Below are positions 25,177 to 34,340 of a stretch of 64,000 nucleotides of DNA, piece by piece; the stretch's first letter is position 1, and the number at the start of each line of letters is the position of its first letter. A model generated the notes under the pieces. It did no database searches, was not told the origin of the DNA, and worked only from the letters and a program-made list of their open reading frames with translations. The stretch comes from Sedimentisphaera salicampi (lineage in GTDB: Bacteria; Planctomycetota; Phycisphaerae; Sedimentisphaerales; Sedimentisphaeraceae), in the NCBI RefSeq assembly GCF_002117005.1, contig NZ_CP021023.1:1674001-1738000 (forward strand), in the 5' to 3' direction. Both the position numbers and the translations under genes were made by a program.

Positions 25177-25818
25177 ATGAAATACTCTACAAGCGAAATA
25201 ACCGTTCAAAACCTTATCAATTCCGCAGGCGAGCTTGCGGCAAGAGTAGGTTTCCCGAATGTAACCACAAGGGGCATTGCAAGGCTCTCAGGCGAGAACA
25301 TCGGCACGATACACTATCACTTCGGCAGCAAGGACAATCTGCTTGAGGCAGTTGTTTATGAAGTTATCGAAAAGAAAAAGGATCTGCTCAGAAATGTCCT
25401 AAAAGAAGGTGGTGAGCTTTCATCAAAGGCCGAACAGGCCAAGATGATACGCAAGCTTGTAAGGCGAAATATAGACAATATGTTCAGAAGCGAGAATCCC
25501 GTATGGCATTCGAGGGCGGTATTTCAGGTTCTTCAAACAGAGTGGCGGCTGAAGGATATCGTGCAGAAAGAAATGATAGACCCTGAAATCAACGCATTGA
25601 AGGCATTTTTCAAGAAGGTTAAGCCTTCGCTAACGGATGAACAGGCCTTCCAGCACGCCCTTCTTATGGGGATACCGGTCTATTTCCATGCCGACTACAG
25701 CAGATCAATCAAAGATAAGCTTGAAACTGAAGAGTATTCAGAAGAATATTTGAATTATCTTGAGGATGTTATCACCTGCCAGACCCAGTGCGCAGTGGGT
25801 CTGGCCTCTGATAAATAG
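25177..25818 (+). CDS. TetR/AcrR-family transcriptional regulator
   Basis: TetR proteins repress efflux genes until a ligand binds. The 213 residues begin with the helix-turn-helix: LAARVGFPNVTTRGIARLSG then GTIHYHFGSKDNLLEAVVYEV, the typical recognition helix and H-Y-H-F-G-S-K motif. The helical ligand domain (about 70-205) shows DUF1956/CerR-like length with no further motif. The RND adaptor gene follows after 24 bases on the same strand, so the regulator probably controls its own operon. Confidence 0.9.
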   Translation: MKYSTSEITVQNLINSAGELAARVGFPNVTTRGIARLSGENIGTIHYHFGSKDNLLEAVVYEVIEKKKDLLRNVLKEGGELSSKAEQAKMIRKLVRRNIDNMFRSENPVWHSRAVFQVLQTEWRLKDIVQKEMIDPEINALKAFFKKVKPSLTDEQAFQHALLMGIPVYFHADYSRSIKDKLETEEYSEEYLNYLEDVITCQTQCAVGLASDK

Positions 25819-25842
25819 ATATATACGTAATTTGGGGAAAAA

Positions 25843-26931
25843 ATGAAGGCGAAGAATATAGTAATCATAATTCTGATTTCTGTTTCGGGGCTGTTTGCTC
25901 AGAAAACCCGTAATGTGGAGCTTGGAGAAGTTAAGAAGCTCGAATTGAACACGGGTAACAGCTATCCGGGGACAGTAAATCCGTGCGAAAATACGAGGCT
26001 CTCATTCAGGGTCTCAGGGCCTCTTGTTGAGGTGGCAGCTGCACCCGGGGATAATGTGAAAAAGGGCGATCTGCTTATGCAGATAGACCCCAGAGACTAC
26101 AACGACAGCATCAGTGTTTTAGAAGCTAATTTAGCACGGGCGAAGGCTGAGAAGCTCAAAACCAAACTCGATTACGACAGGGCGAAAAAGCTGTTTTCCC
26201 AGAACGTAATTCCAAAGGCAGATTATGACGCAGCAAAAAGCGCTTACGAGAGTGCAGAAGCGTCTATCCAAAGCACTCAAGCCCAGCTCCAAATCGCAAG
26301 GCATAAGCTTGAAGATACCTCGCTGAGGGCACCCTACGAGGGAGTAATCACAGAGCAGTTCGCTGAAAATCACGAGATGATTCAGAAGGGGCAGGTGGTT
26401 ATGAGTATGCAGGATATCTCAAGGCTGGAGGTGGATATCAATGTACCGGAAAACGAGATTGTAAACTATGAGTTAGAAAGAGGCAAAGAGGCGGGGGTTA
26501 AGTTCCCTGCTTTCGGCGAAAAACTTTTCAGTGCTTCGCTGTCAGAGTGGAATACGTCTGCATCAAACAGAACAAGAACGTATCAGCTCACATTCACTTT
26601 AGACCCTCAGGGCAGCCAGCTGCTTCCCGGGATGACGGCAGAGCTAAGCCTTAAAACAAACACTCAGGCCGGCAAGACAATAGTTCCAGCAGGCGCAGTT
26701 GTAAGTCTCGGGAGAAACAGAAGCGCAGTGTGGGTTTACAACGAAGAAAACGGAAGAGCCTCAAAGAAAGAGGTTTCTGCGGGAAGGCTCTACGGTTCAT
26801 CGAAAATAGTAATAGAAAGCGGGCTCAAGGGCGGCGAGACTATCGTAACCAAAGGGGCCGATTTCATTACAGAAGACACTGAGCTTCGAGATACCGCACA
26901 ATCAGAAAACACTGAAATTTCAGCCCGCTAA
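25843..26931 (+). CDS. RND efflux periplasmic adaptor (membrane fusion protein)
   Basis: The adaptor bridges the inner-membrane pump and the outer-membrane channel. The 362-residue protein has an N-terminal signal segment (1-19), a biotinyl-lipoyl half (SFRVSGPLVEVAAAPGDNVKKGD), a coiled-coil hairpin (about 95-150), a second lipoyl half (DTSLRAPYEGVITEQ), a beta-barrel and a membrane-proximal domain. No lipobox cysteine was seen after the signal. The pump gene starts nine bases downstream after AAGGAG. Confidence 0.92.
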   Translation: MKAKNIVIIILISVSGLFAQKTRNVELGEVKKLELNTGNSYPGTVNPCENTRLSFRVSGPLVEVAAAPGDNVKKGDLLMQIDPRDYNDSISVLEANLARAKAEKLKTKLDYDRAKKLFSQNVIPKADYDAAKSAYESAEASIQSTQAQLQIARHKLEDTSLRAPYEGVITEQFAENHEMIQKGQVVMSMQDISRLEVDINVPENEIVNYELERGKEAGVKFPAFGEKLFSASLSEWNTSASNRTRTYQLTFTLDPQGSQLLPGMTAELSLKTNTQAGKTIVPAGAVVSLGRNRSAVWVYNEENGRASKKEVSAGRLYGSSKIVIESGLKGGETIVTKGADFITEDTELRDTAQSENTEISAR

Positions 26932-26940
26932 GGAGATAAG

Positions 26941-29900
26941 ATGAATCTTGCAGCATTTGCTCTTCGAAAAAGAACCCTGATGGTGGTGCTGATTATCCTC
27001 TTTACAGGTGCCGGAATTATTTCATATCAGCGGATAGGCCGTCTTGAAGACCCCACTTTCACCATAAAGACTGCCCTTGTATCAACTCTCTACCCCGGGG
27101 CTTCGCCTTCGGAAGTGGAGCAGGAGGTATCAGATGTGATAGAGGAGGCCATTCAGGAGATGGGGCAGGTTAAGGAGATTTACTCCACCAGCAGAGAGGG
27201 GCTGTCTGTGGTGTATGTGGATGTAAAAGACACCTACACCCATGAGCAGCTCCCGCAAATCTGGGATGAGCTCAGAAAAAAAATCGCAGACTCCCAGCCT
27301 TTGCTCCCGCCCGGGGCGGGGCCTTCTGTGGTTAATGATGATTTCGGCGATGTGTACGGCTTGTTTTTCGCAATCACAGGCAAGAATAAAACTTATGCAG
27401 AGCTGAAAGATTATGCAGACCAGCTGAAAACAGAGCTGCTTCTCTGCGAAGACGTTGCGAAGATTGAATTCTGGGGCACCCAGCAGGAAGTTCTCTACGC
27501 AGAGTTCGACAGGGCAAAGCTCTCAGAACTCGGCATAACCCCAGAGCAGATCTACGGCACCCTTCAATCCCAGAACCTTGTGGAGAGAAGCGGGAAAGTG
27601 GAAATCGACGGGGAATATGTACGCATAACTCCTACGGGAGAATTCCAGAGCGTTGAGGCGATTGAGGATTTGCTAATAGGCGGAGCGGACGGTCTCGTTA
27701 AGCTCTCAGATATCTGCGAGGTCAGACGGGGATATATCGACCCTCCCAGAAATATGATGCGTTTCAACGGTCAGAAGGCGATAGGGTTCGGAATCTCCAC
27801 TGTTGACGGGGGAAACGTTGTTGATATGGGCAAGGCCGTTGCGGATAAATTAAAGGCCCTCAAATCCGAACGCCCCGATGGCATCAGGCTTCACAGAATA
27901 TACTATCAAAGCGAGATTGTTACAGAAGCGGTAAACACATTCCTGCTCAACCTTGCTGAGGCCGTGGCGATTGTAATCGTTCTTTTGATGCTTTTCATGG
28001 GATGGCAAAGCGGACTGCTCATAGGGGTGATACTCCTGATGACGATCCTTTGCACATTCCTTGGTATGTATGTTATGGACATTAACCTTCAGAAGATTTC
28101 GCTCGGTGCCCTGATTCTCGCCCTCGGAATGCTCGTTGACAATGCGATCGTTGTGGCAGACGGGATTCTCGTGAAGGTGGAGAGAGGCGAACGGCGCGAG
28201 GAAGCTGCTGTTGATATCGTGCGGGCTGCAGGTATGCCCCTTCTCGGAGCTACTGCCGTTGCAATTCTCGCATTTACAGCTATCGGATTTGCGCCGGGGA
28301 GCGTGGGAGAGTTTTGCAGGAGCCTTTTTTATGTAATGGCGCTTTCGCTTTCTATAAGCTGGGTGCTTGCTGTTACAGTAACGCCGCTTTTCTGCGTGTG
28401 GTTTCTTAAGATCCCAAAAACTGAGGAGGGCTTTGATCCATACAGCAGACCGATGTACAGAAAATACAGGCGATTCCTGCATACTGCAATAAAGTATCGC
28501 TGGCTGACTCTGGCCGCTGCAGGGCTGGCCCTTGCAGGCGGGCTGCACTTTATGGGCAAAGTTTCCCAGTCTTTCTTCCCAGACTCTACAAAACCATACT
28601 TCTACGTAAACTTCTGGAAACCTGAGGGAACTCACATCGACAAAACATCCGAAGATATGCGCGTTATTGAGAAATACATATCCTCGCTTGATGGTATAGA
28701 AAATGTAAGCACTTTTGTCGGCGAGGGGACGCTAAGATTTATCCTCTCTTATGAATACCAAACGCCAAACTCCAGCTACGGGCAGTTTCTGGTAGAAGTG
28801 GACGACTACAAGAAAATCGGTATTTACCAGCAAAAGGTAAAGAAGTACCTAGTGGATAATTTCCCAAATTCCGATCCGATGGTGCAGAAGATAGGAACCG
28901 GCCCGACAGTTCCCTATAAGATAGAAGCGAGATTTCGCGGCAAAGACCCAAAAGTTCTCCATCGCCTTGCGGGTAAGGCTGTGGAAGTGATGCGGGAAAC
29001 CCCTGGAGCAAAGAATATCCGCAAAGACTGGCGCCAGAGGGTTAAGGTAATCAGGCCTGAATTCTCTGAAAGCCAGGCGCACCGCATCGGCGTTAGCAGG
29101 AGCGATCTGGCCAACTCGCTTCAGTGGAATTTCAACGGGCTTAGAGTTGGGCTTTACCGCGAGAAGGATGAGCTGATACCGATTATCTCAAGGCCCCCCG
29201 AAGACCAGCGGGTTTCAGCGGAAAATATAGAGAAGGTTCAGGTATGGAGCTCCAATGCACAGGCCTACTTCCCGATAAGGCAGGTAGTAACTGAGATGAA
29301 GCCGAAGTGGGAGTGGCCAATAATAGAGCGTTTCAACAGGCAGAAAAGCGTAAAGGCCCAGTGCAACGCTGTGGGTAATGCTGAGGCCCTGCGGCAGGAG
29401 ATTGCCCCAAAAATAGAAGGCTTCAATCTTCCTCCCGGCTATTCACTCAAATGGCAGGGTGAATACGACAGCACCCAAGAGGCTCAAGACCCCTTGAAGA
29501 AGGTTTTCCCAATTTGTATGCTGGGAATGTTTATCGTAGTAGTGTGGCTGTTTAATTCTGTTAAAAAGCCGCTGATTATCTTCCTCGCCCTTCCGCTTTC
29601 CATTATTGGAATCGGAACGGGGCTGTATCTTATGAACGTGCCGTTCGGATTTATGGCGATTCTCGGTTTTCTCGGGCTTTCCGGGATGCTGATCAAGAAT
29701 GCAATTGTGCTCATAGATCAGATTCAGTTAGACCTCAACTCCGGCAAAGAACCTTACAAAGCCGTGCTTGATTCGTCTGTAAGCCGTCTCCGGCCTGTGC
29801 TTATGGCAGCGGGAACTACGATCCTCGGTATGGCCCCGTTAGTGCCTCAGCCGCTCTATTCAGGAATGGCTGCAACGATAATGAGCGGACTTTTCGCCGC

Positions 29901-29979
29901 CACGTTCCTAACGCTGATCCTTGTTCCCGTGGAGTACTGCATATTCTACAGGATTAAGACAGATGAAAGTAAACTGTAA
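26941..29979 (+). CDS. RND-family multidrug/solute efflux pump, inner-membrane transporter
   Basis: This proton-driven pump exports toxic compounds through the adaptor and outer-membrane channel. The 1012 residues show the usual duplicated layout: one membrane segment, a large periplasmic porter/docking loop, six segments, and the same again. LILALGMLVDNAIVVADGI in TM4 contains the proton-relay aspartate, although the second Asp of the AcrB pair is Asn here. The GFMAILGFLGLSGMLIKNAIVLIDQ segment is typical of the second half. The sequence resembles the broad AcrB/MexF-like HAE class more than metal-type CzcA, which keeps a longer acidic TM4. Substrate is unknown. Confidence 0.92.
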   Translation: MNLAAFALRKRTLMVVLIILFTGAGIISYQRIGRLEDPTFTIKTALVSTLYPGASPSEVEQEVSDVIEEAIQEMGQVKEIYSTSREGLSVVYVDVKDTYTHEQLPQIWDELRKKIADSQPLLPPGAGPSVVNDDFGDVYGLFFAITGKNKTYAELKDYADQLKTELLLCEDVAKIEFWGTQQEVLYAEFDRAKLSELGITPEQIYGTLQSQNLVERSGKVEIDGEYVRITPTGEFQSVEAIEDLLIGGADGLVKLSDICEVRRGYIDPPRNMMRFNGQKAIGFGISTVDGGNVVDMGKAVADKLKALKSERPDGIRLHRIYYQSEIVTEAVNTFLLNLAEAVAIVIVLLMLFMGWQSGLLIGVILLMTILCTFLGMYVMDINLQKISLGALILALGMLVDNAIVVADGILVKVERGERREEAAVDIVRAAGMPLLGATAVAILAFTAIGFAPGSVGEFCRSLFYVMALSLSISWVLAVTVTPLFCVWFLKIPKTEEGFDPYSRPMYRKYRRFLHTAIKYRWLTLAAAGLALAGGLHFMGKVSQSFFPDSTKPYFYVNFWKPEGTHIDKTSEDMRVIEKYISSLDGIENVSTFVGEGTLRFILSYEYQTPNSSYGQFLVEVDDYKKIGIYQQKVKKYLVDNFPNSDPMVQKIGTGPTVPYKIEARFRGKDPKVLHRLAGKAVEVMRETPGAKNIRKDWRQRVKVIRPEFSESQAHRIGVSRSDLANSLQWNFNGLRVGLYREKDELIPIISRPPEDQRVSAENIEKVQVWSSNAQAYFPIRQVVTEMKPKWEWPIIERFNRQKSVKAQCNAVGNAEALRQEIAPKIEGFNLPPGYSLKWQGEYDSTQEAQDPLKKVFPICMLGMFIVVVWLFNSVKKPLIIFLALPLSIIGIGTGLYLMNVPFGFMAILGFLGLSGMLIKNAIVLIDQIQLDLNSGKEPYKAVLDSSVSRLRPVLMAAGTTILGMAPLVPQPLYSGMAATIMSGLFAATFLTLILVPVEYCIFYRIKTDESKL

Positions 29980-29994
29980 TTGACAGGGGTTATT

Positions 29995-31320
29995 ATGAAA
30001 AAAAACATATCAGCAATATTGATCCTGACAGCCTCGCTCTTTGCAGCAGGCTCTGATTTTGAGCTGCCGGCAGGCAGTCTTACCCTTGAAAAGGCCTGCA
30101 AAACCGCTTTGGATAATAATCCACAGATTGATGCAGCTCTTGATAGAATCAAAGCCGCTGAGGCGATTGTTAAGCAGGCAAAGGCTGCAAACTATCCATC
30201 TGTAAAAGGCGGGGCGGGATATCAGGCACTCAATTCAGCAGAAGAGCCCGGCTGGGCGCCATACACCCACCAGCGCGAGGCCTTCAACGAAAAATCGCTC
30301 AGCCTTGAAGCAAGCTACCTTCTCTTCGACGGATTCGGCAGAAAGGCCGCTATTCTTGAATCAAAAAGCTATTCCAAAAGCCAGTCTCAGAGGCTCTACG
30401 ACACCAGAAGACTGCTGCTTGAGGCTGTGAGCTCAGCATTCTACAGAGCCCAGCTCGCTGTTGAGAATATGGTTATTGCAAGGCAGAACCGAAACTTCAA
30501 TAAACTCCTGGAAAAGGACGCAGAGAAGAAATTGGCCGCACAAACCATAGCTGCTTCTGAGGCGATGAATTTCTCAGTGAAGGCTTTGAAAGCCGAAACA
30601 GATTTCCTTCAGGCGAAGAAGAATTTCAGAGTGATAGCTGCCGCTCTTGCTGAGCTGCTTGCTGTTCCGGGCTCTGAGCTTCCCAAAGAGATGTATCCGA
30701 TTCGCTCAAGCAAAGACGTAAAATCAAAAGAGCTCACCACCGAAAAGCTTATCGCTCAGTCTCTAAGGTCAAGACCCGATCTTGAGGCGATTGATTATCA
30801 GATTGAAGCGGGAAGGCAGAATATCAAAAAACAAAAGGCCGATTATGCCCCCGAGATAGCGATTGTGGCGGGGGTGGATTATTCAAAGACAAACGCCGGC
30901 GATTACGATCAGGATGAATACACCTCATACATCGGCGTTAATGCAGTATGGCAGCTCTATACAGGCGGCGCAAGGAGCGGAAAGGTGAATCAGGCTCGTT
31001 CTGAGCTCAGCCAGTTAAAACAGCAGAAAACGCTCAAAGTGCTCTCGATTCAGTCTTCAGTGAGACAGGCTGTGGAGAAGGCAGAGATAAACTACCAAAC
31101 CTGCCTTCGAAATCAGAAGATTTATGAGCTTTCAAAGAAAATCAGGGATGACGTGGAAAAGAGCTACAAAGCAGGAGCAGTTTCTCTTACGAGGCTCAAT
31201 GAAGCGCAGACCGATATGGTAAACGCTGCGGGGGCTTTAGAAACCTCCAAAATTCAGTACAGAATTTCTCTAATAGAGCTGAATTCCCAAACTGGAGAAA
31301 TCCTCAAGCAGTTTGAATGA
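29995..31320 (+). CDS. TolC-family outer-membrane efflux channel
   Basis: The channel completes the tripartite pump. From ATG 29995, preceded by AGGGG, the protein has 441 residues with a signal peptide (about 1-17) and two OEP repeats of long helices, each beginning with the LEKACKTALDNNPQIDAA-like and SLRSRPDLEAIDYQIEAG-like segments and including the beta-strand LSLEASYLLFDG. An upstream TTG in frame (29980) lacks spacing for a ribosome-binding site. It stops exactly where the converging ABC ATPase gene stops, with no intergenic base. Confidence 0.9.
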   Translation: MKKNISAILILTASLFAAGSDFELPAGSLTLEKACKTALDNNPQIDAALDRIKAAEAIVKQAKAANYPSVKGGAGYQALNSAEEPGWAPYTHQREAFNEKSLSLEASYLLFDGFGRKAAILESKSYSKSQSQRLYDTRRLLLEAVSSAFYRAQLAVENMVIARQNRNFNKLLEKDAEKKLAAQTIAASEAMNFSVKALKAETDFLQAKKNFRVIAAALAELLAVPGSELPKEMYPIRSSKDVKSKELTTEKLIAQSLRSRPDLEAIDYQIEAGRQNIKKQKADYAPEIAIVAGVDYSKTNAGDYDQDEYTSYIGVNAVWQLYTGGARSGKVNQARSELSQLKQQKTLKVLSIQSSVRQAVEKAEINYQTCLRNQKIYELSKKIRDDVEKSYKAGAVSLTRLNEAQTDMVNAAGALETSKIQYRISLIELNSQTGEILKQFE

Positions 31321-32118
31321 TTAGCTCTTCATTTGGCTGCTTCGGGATAGCCGGCCGGCCGGAATGAATATTGGTATGCCGTCGCGGCTTGCCTTTATTG
31401 TTTCAACCTGATAGCTGTTTCTGATATTTTCTTCTGTGAAGAGATTTTCAGGGGTGTCGATTTTTATGCCGCCCCAGCCGTCGAACATAAGGGAGTAGTC
31501 GGCATACTGGATCGCAAGGTTTATATCATGCATTATCACGGCAATAGTTTTCTTCTCCTCCATCTGCAGCCGCTTGAGGATATCGAAAATCCCCACCTGA
31601 TGGCGCATATCAAGAAAGCTTGTGGGCTCATCCAGAAGAAGAACGGGAGTTTTCCTCGCAAGCGCACGGGCGATGAAAACCCTCTGCCTCTCCCCGCCGC
31701 TTATCTTATCGAGAGGCCGGTTCACAAGATGGTGGGTCTCGGTGATCTTGAGCATATGCATTGCAATGTCTCTGTCTTCGGGCGACTCAAATCCGAAGCG
31801 GTCGAAGCTGCTAGTTCTGCCCATCAGAACCGTCTCAAAAACGGTGTAACCGAAAGCGGGCACATACTCCTGCGGGACATACGCCATCTTTCCGGCCTTT
31901 TCTTCCACCCTCCTGCCTTCAAGGCTTTCCCCGCCACAGTAAAAGCAGCCATCTGCGGGCGTGAGAAATCCCATAATCAGCTTCATAAGGGTGCTTTTGC
32001 CTGAGCCGTTAGGGCCGGTTATGCTCATAAACCCGCCTGCTGGGAGGTTGAAATTGAGGCTGTCTATGATTTTCCAGCTGCCGTAGTAAAAGCTGATGTT
32101 TTCCGCTTTCAGTTCCAT
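31321..32118 (-). CDS. ABC transporter ATPase, FecE/BtuD-like, without adjacent permease
   Basis: The 265-residue ATPase has Walker A GPNGSGKST, the Q-loop near YVPQEYVPAF, signature SGGERQRVF, Walker B LLLDEPTSFLD and the switch His of MHDINLAIQYAD. Similarity in these segments is closest to ATPases of iron-siderophore, haem and cobalamin importers. No FecCD-type permease or binding protein lies near. It follows hisD by 17 bases and may be expressed with it. Function as an importer component is inference. Confidence 0.82.
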   Translation of the reverse strand: MELKAENISFYYGSWKIIDSLNFNLPAGGFMSITGPNGSGKSTLMKLIMGFLTPADGCFYCGGESLEGRRVEEKAGKMAYVPQEYVPAFGYTVFETVLMGRTSSFDRFGFESPEDRDIAMHMLKITETHHLVNRPLDKISGGERQRVFIARALARKTPVLLLDEPTSFLDMRHQVGIFDILKRLQMEEKKTIAVIMHDINLAIQYADYSLMFDGWGGIKIDTPENLFTEENIRNSYQVETIKASRDGIPIFIPAGRLSRSSQMKS

Positions 32119-32135
32119 TTTGCCCTTGTTAAAAG

Positions 32136-33446
32136 TTAATCGGCCTTGCCCAGCCTAATAGCAACGCTCTTGGCATGCGCATCAAGACCCTCGATTTCTG
32201 CAAGGCGTATTATATCATCCGCCCCTTCACGCAGCATATTTTCTGAAAAATCTATAATGCTCGATGATTTTACAAAATCGTTGCTTGAGAGCGGGGAGAA
32301 ATATTTCGAGCTCTGACGGGTGGGCAGTGTGTGGCTCGGGCCTGCGAAATAATCGCCCGCTGCTACGGGGCTGTATGGGCCGATAAAAATCGCCCCTGCG
32401 TTTTTAATCTTTTCTGCAATCTCCCTACTCCTCCGGCCGAACTGCACCTCAAGATGCTCCGCAGCGAAGCTGTTGGCAAAATCTATCACGGCCTCTTCAT
32501 CCTCCACTGCCACCACAGCGCTGTATTTCTTGAGGCATTCGGCTGTTTCTCTGCTTCTGGAGAGCCTGCTGCACTGGCTTTCAACCTCGCTGATTATTTC
32601 TTTCGCAAAGCTTTCGCTGTTTGTAACCACGATCCCTGCACCCGGGTTGTGCTCTGCCTGACTGAGCATATCAGCAGCAATCCAGCTTGGATTGGCATTC
32701 TCATCGGCCATAATCAAAACATCGCTCGGGCCGGCAAACGAATCCATATCGACAAGCCCGAACACCTCTTTCTTGGCAAGCTGCACATAATCATTGCCCG
32801 GCCCTGCAATCTTATCAACCTTAGGTATGGTTTCAGTGCCCCAGGCAAGCGCCGCCACAGCCTGCGCTCCGCCTATGCGGTACACCTCGCTGATTCCGAG
32901 CTCCCAGCAAAGCCCAAGGATTACAGGATGAATCGAGCCCTCGAATCTCGGCGGGGAGATAACCGTTATCTGATCAACTCCCGCTGCCATAGCGGGAACG
33001 GCTGTCATTATCACTGTAGAAGGCAGCGGAGCACTTGCGCCGGGAATGCAAAGACCAACTCGCTTGAGGGGAGTGTATTTCACTGCCCCTTCCTGCGAGC
33101 AGCCGCCAACAAAAATGCGGCTCTGATAATCACGCACGTTCTCTATGCTCCGCCTCATACTGCTGAGCAGATCCTCTGGAAGATGCTCATGCGAAACATG
33201 CATCGCCTCCTCCGATACCCGAAACTCAGAAGGCTCAAAGCTTATATTATCAAAACGCTCGGTGTATTCGCATACGGCCTTATCGCCGCGTTTGCCAACA
33301 TCCAAAACCACATCACGCACCCGCCCTGCAATGTCCTGATTGTGCAGGAGGTATTCAGTCATTGAATGCTCTCTTCGAAGCCTTGCGAGCTTTTCCTCGA
33401 AGTCGCTGTCTGTGCTGCTTGCAAGCAATTTACTAAAATTATACAT
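32136..33446 (-). CDS. hisD: Histidinol dehydrogenase
   Basis: HisD performs the last two oxidations of histidine synthesis with NAD and zinc. The 436 residues include the family signature KIAGPGNDYVQLAKKEVFG region, the SQAEHNPGAGIVVTNS segment, and GDYFAGPSHTLPT near residue 355, where zinc and substrate ligands lie. Length is normal. No other his genes are in the window, so the pathway is dispersed. The gene is followed by an ABC ATPase gene and preceded at 37 bases by lpxI on the same strand. Confidence 0.95.
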   Translation of the reverse strand: MYNFSKLLASSTDSDFEEKLARLRREHSMTEYLLHNQDIAGRVRDVVLDVGKRGDKAVCEYTERFDNISFEPSEFRVSEEAMHVSHEHLPEDLLSSMRRSIENVRDYQSRIFVGGCSQEGAVKYTPLKRVGLCIPGASAPLPSTVIMTAVPAMAAGVDQITVISPPRFEGSIHPVILGLCWELGISEVYRIGGAQAVAALAWGTETIPKVDKIAGPGNDYVQLAKKEVFGLVDMDSFAGPSDVLIMADENANPSWIAADMLSQAEHNPGAGIVVTNSESFAKEIISEVESQCSRLSRSRETAECLKKYSAVVAVEDEEAVIDFANSFAAEHLEVQFGRRSREIAEKIKNAGAIFIGPYSPVAAGDYFAGPSHTLPTRQSSKYFSPLSSNDFVKSSSIIDFSENMLREGADDIIRLAEIEGLDAHAKSVAIRLGKAD

Positions 33447-33483
33447 ATTTAAACCTGTTAGTAAGTTGTTATATTAGCTTCTG

Positions 33484-34338
33484 TCAATGCCCGTACACTG
33501 GAATCTTGAGTTTGTCTGCCAGTGCGAGTGTTTCGGGCTTATCGATTATGAATGTCTTACCAGCCTCTACTACCACACACCCTGCTTTGTTTTCCTTGAG
33601 ATCTTTTATAGTATCCGCCCCGATGCACGGGACATCAAACCGCATATCCTGCCCGGGCTTTGCAGTTTTTATGAGCGTCCAGCCCCCGCTTCTGCAGAAT
33701 TTGCCCGCTCTTTCGATCATTTCGGCCGTGCCCTCAATCGCCTCCACCGCTATCACCTCTCTGTTCTTCACGGCGATCGCCTGGCCAACATCAAACTCCC
33801 CAAGCTTTTTAACGATATCCCAGCCGTATTCGATATCGGCCATCATCCTCTCGCCCGGTTTTATTCGGGTCATAATCCCGCTTTCTGCGAGATGCTCTGT
33901 GCTGTATTGCGTGGAATCTATCAAGGTAATCCCTCCGGTTTGAAGTTCATCGGAAATTGCATTCAAAACTGTATCGTCCTGCCAGTCTGAACGGAGAATT
34001 TTGGCGGTGATTCTCAGCACGCGCCAATCCGGCAGGTACGAAAGCACGAGGTTGAGCAGCCCCGCTTTGTGCAGGTCTGCCTTGGCCACCCTGCCAACCA
34101 TTATTGTTTCTCTCGCTCCGAACCTGCGGAGCCATTTTATCCACGTCCCAAGCCTGCTTATTGGAACAGGCCTGTAAAAATCACACAAATCCGCAAGCTC
34201 CGGTTCGGCATTGCCCGCAATTCCAACGCACGCAATTTTCTTGCCCGCCCTGCGAATCCCCTCGGCAACATTAAACGGCAGCCTTCCCTGACCCGCAATC
34301 AGCCCTACAACGGCTTCATCTGGGGCTTTCACTGCCAA
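33484..34338 (-). CDS. lpxI: UDP-2,3-diacylglucosamine diphosphatase LpxI
   Basis: LpxI cleaves UDP-2,3-diacylglucosamine to lipid X in lipid A synthesis and replaces LpxH in many bacteria. The 284-residue protein has the N-terminal VGLIAGQGRLPFNVAEGIR domain, the MVGRVAKADLH motif with a conserved Asp, and the C-terminal catalytic domain with EGTAEMIERAG, DMRFDVPCIGADTI and VVEAGKTFIIDK. The start lies two bases after the lpxD stop, making an lpxD-lpxI operon. Together they show the cell makes lipid A. Confidence 0.93.
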   Translation of the reverse strand: MAVKAPDEAVVGLIAGQGRLPFNVAEGIRRAGKKIACVGIAGNAEPELADLCDFYRPVPISRLGTWIKWLRRFGARETIMVGRVAKADLHKAGLLNLVLSYLPDWRVLRITAKILRSDWQDDTVLNAISDELQTGGITLIDSTQYSTEHLAESGIMTRIKPGERMMADIEYGWDIVKKLGEFDVGQAIAVKNREVIAVEAIEGTAEMIERAGKFCRSGGWTLIKTAKPGQDMRFDVPCIGADTIKDLKENKAGCVVVEAGKTFIIDKPETLALADKLKIPVYGH

Positions 34339-34340
34339 CT

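Noticed and set aside
27850-28635. 261-codon minus-strand frame over the RND pump
   Set aside because: Shadow of the pump gene; its hydrophilic, His/Lys-rich translation is the usual antisense image of membrane helices.
32331-33365. 344-codon plus-strand frame over hisD
   Set aside because: Antisense shadow of hisD with no recognisable motifs and an unnatural residue mix rich in Cys, His and Arg.
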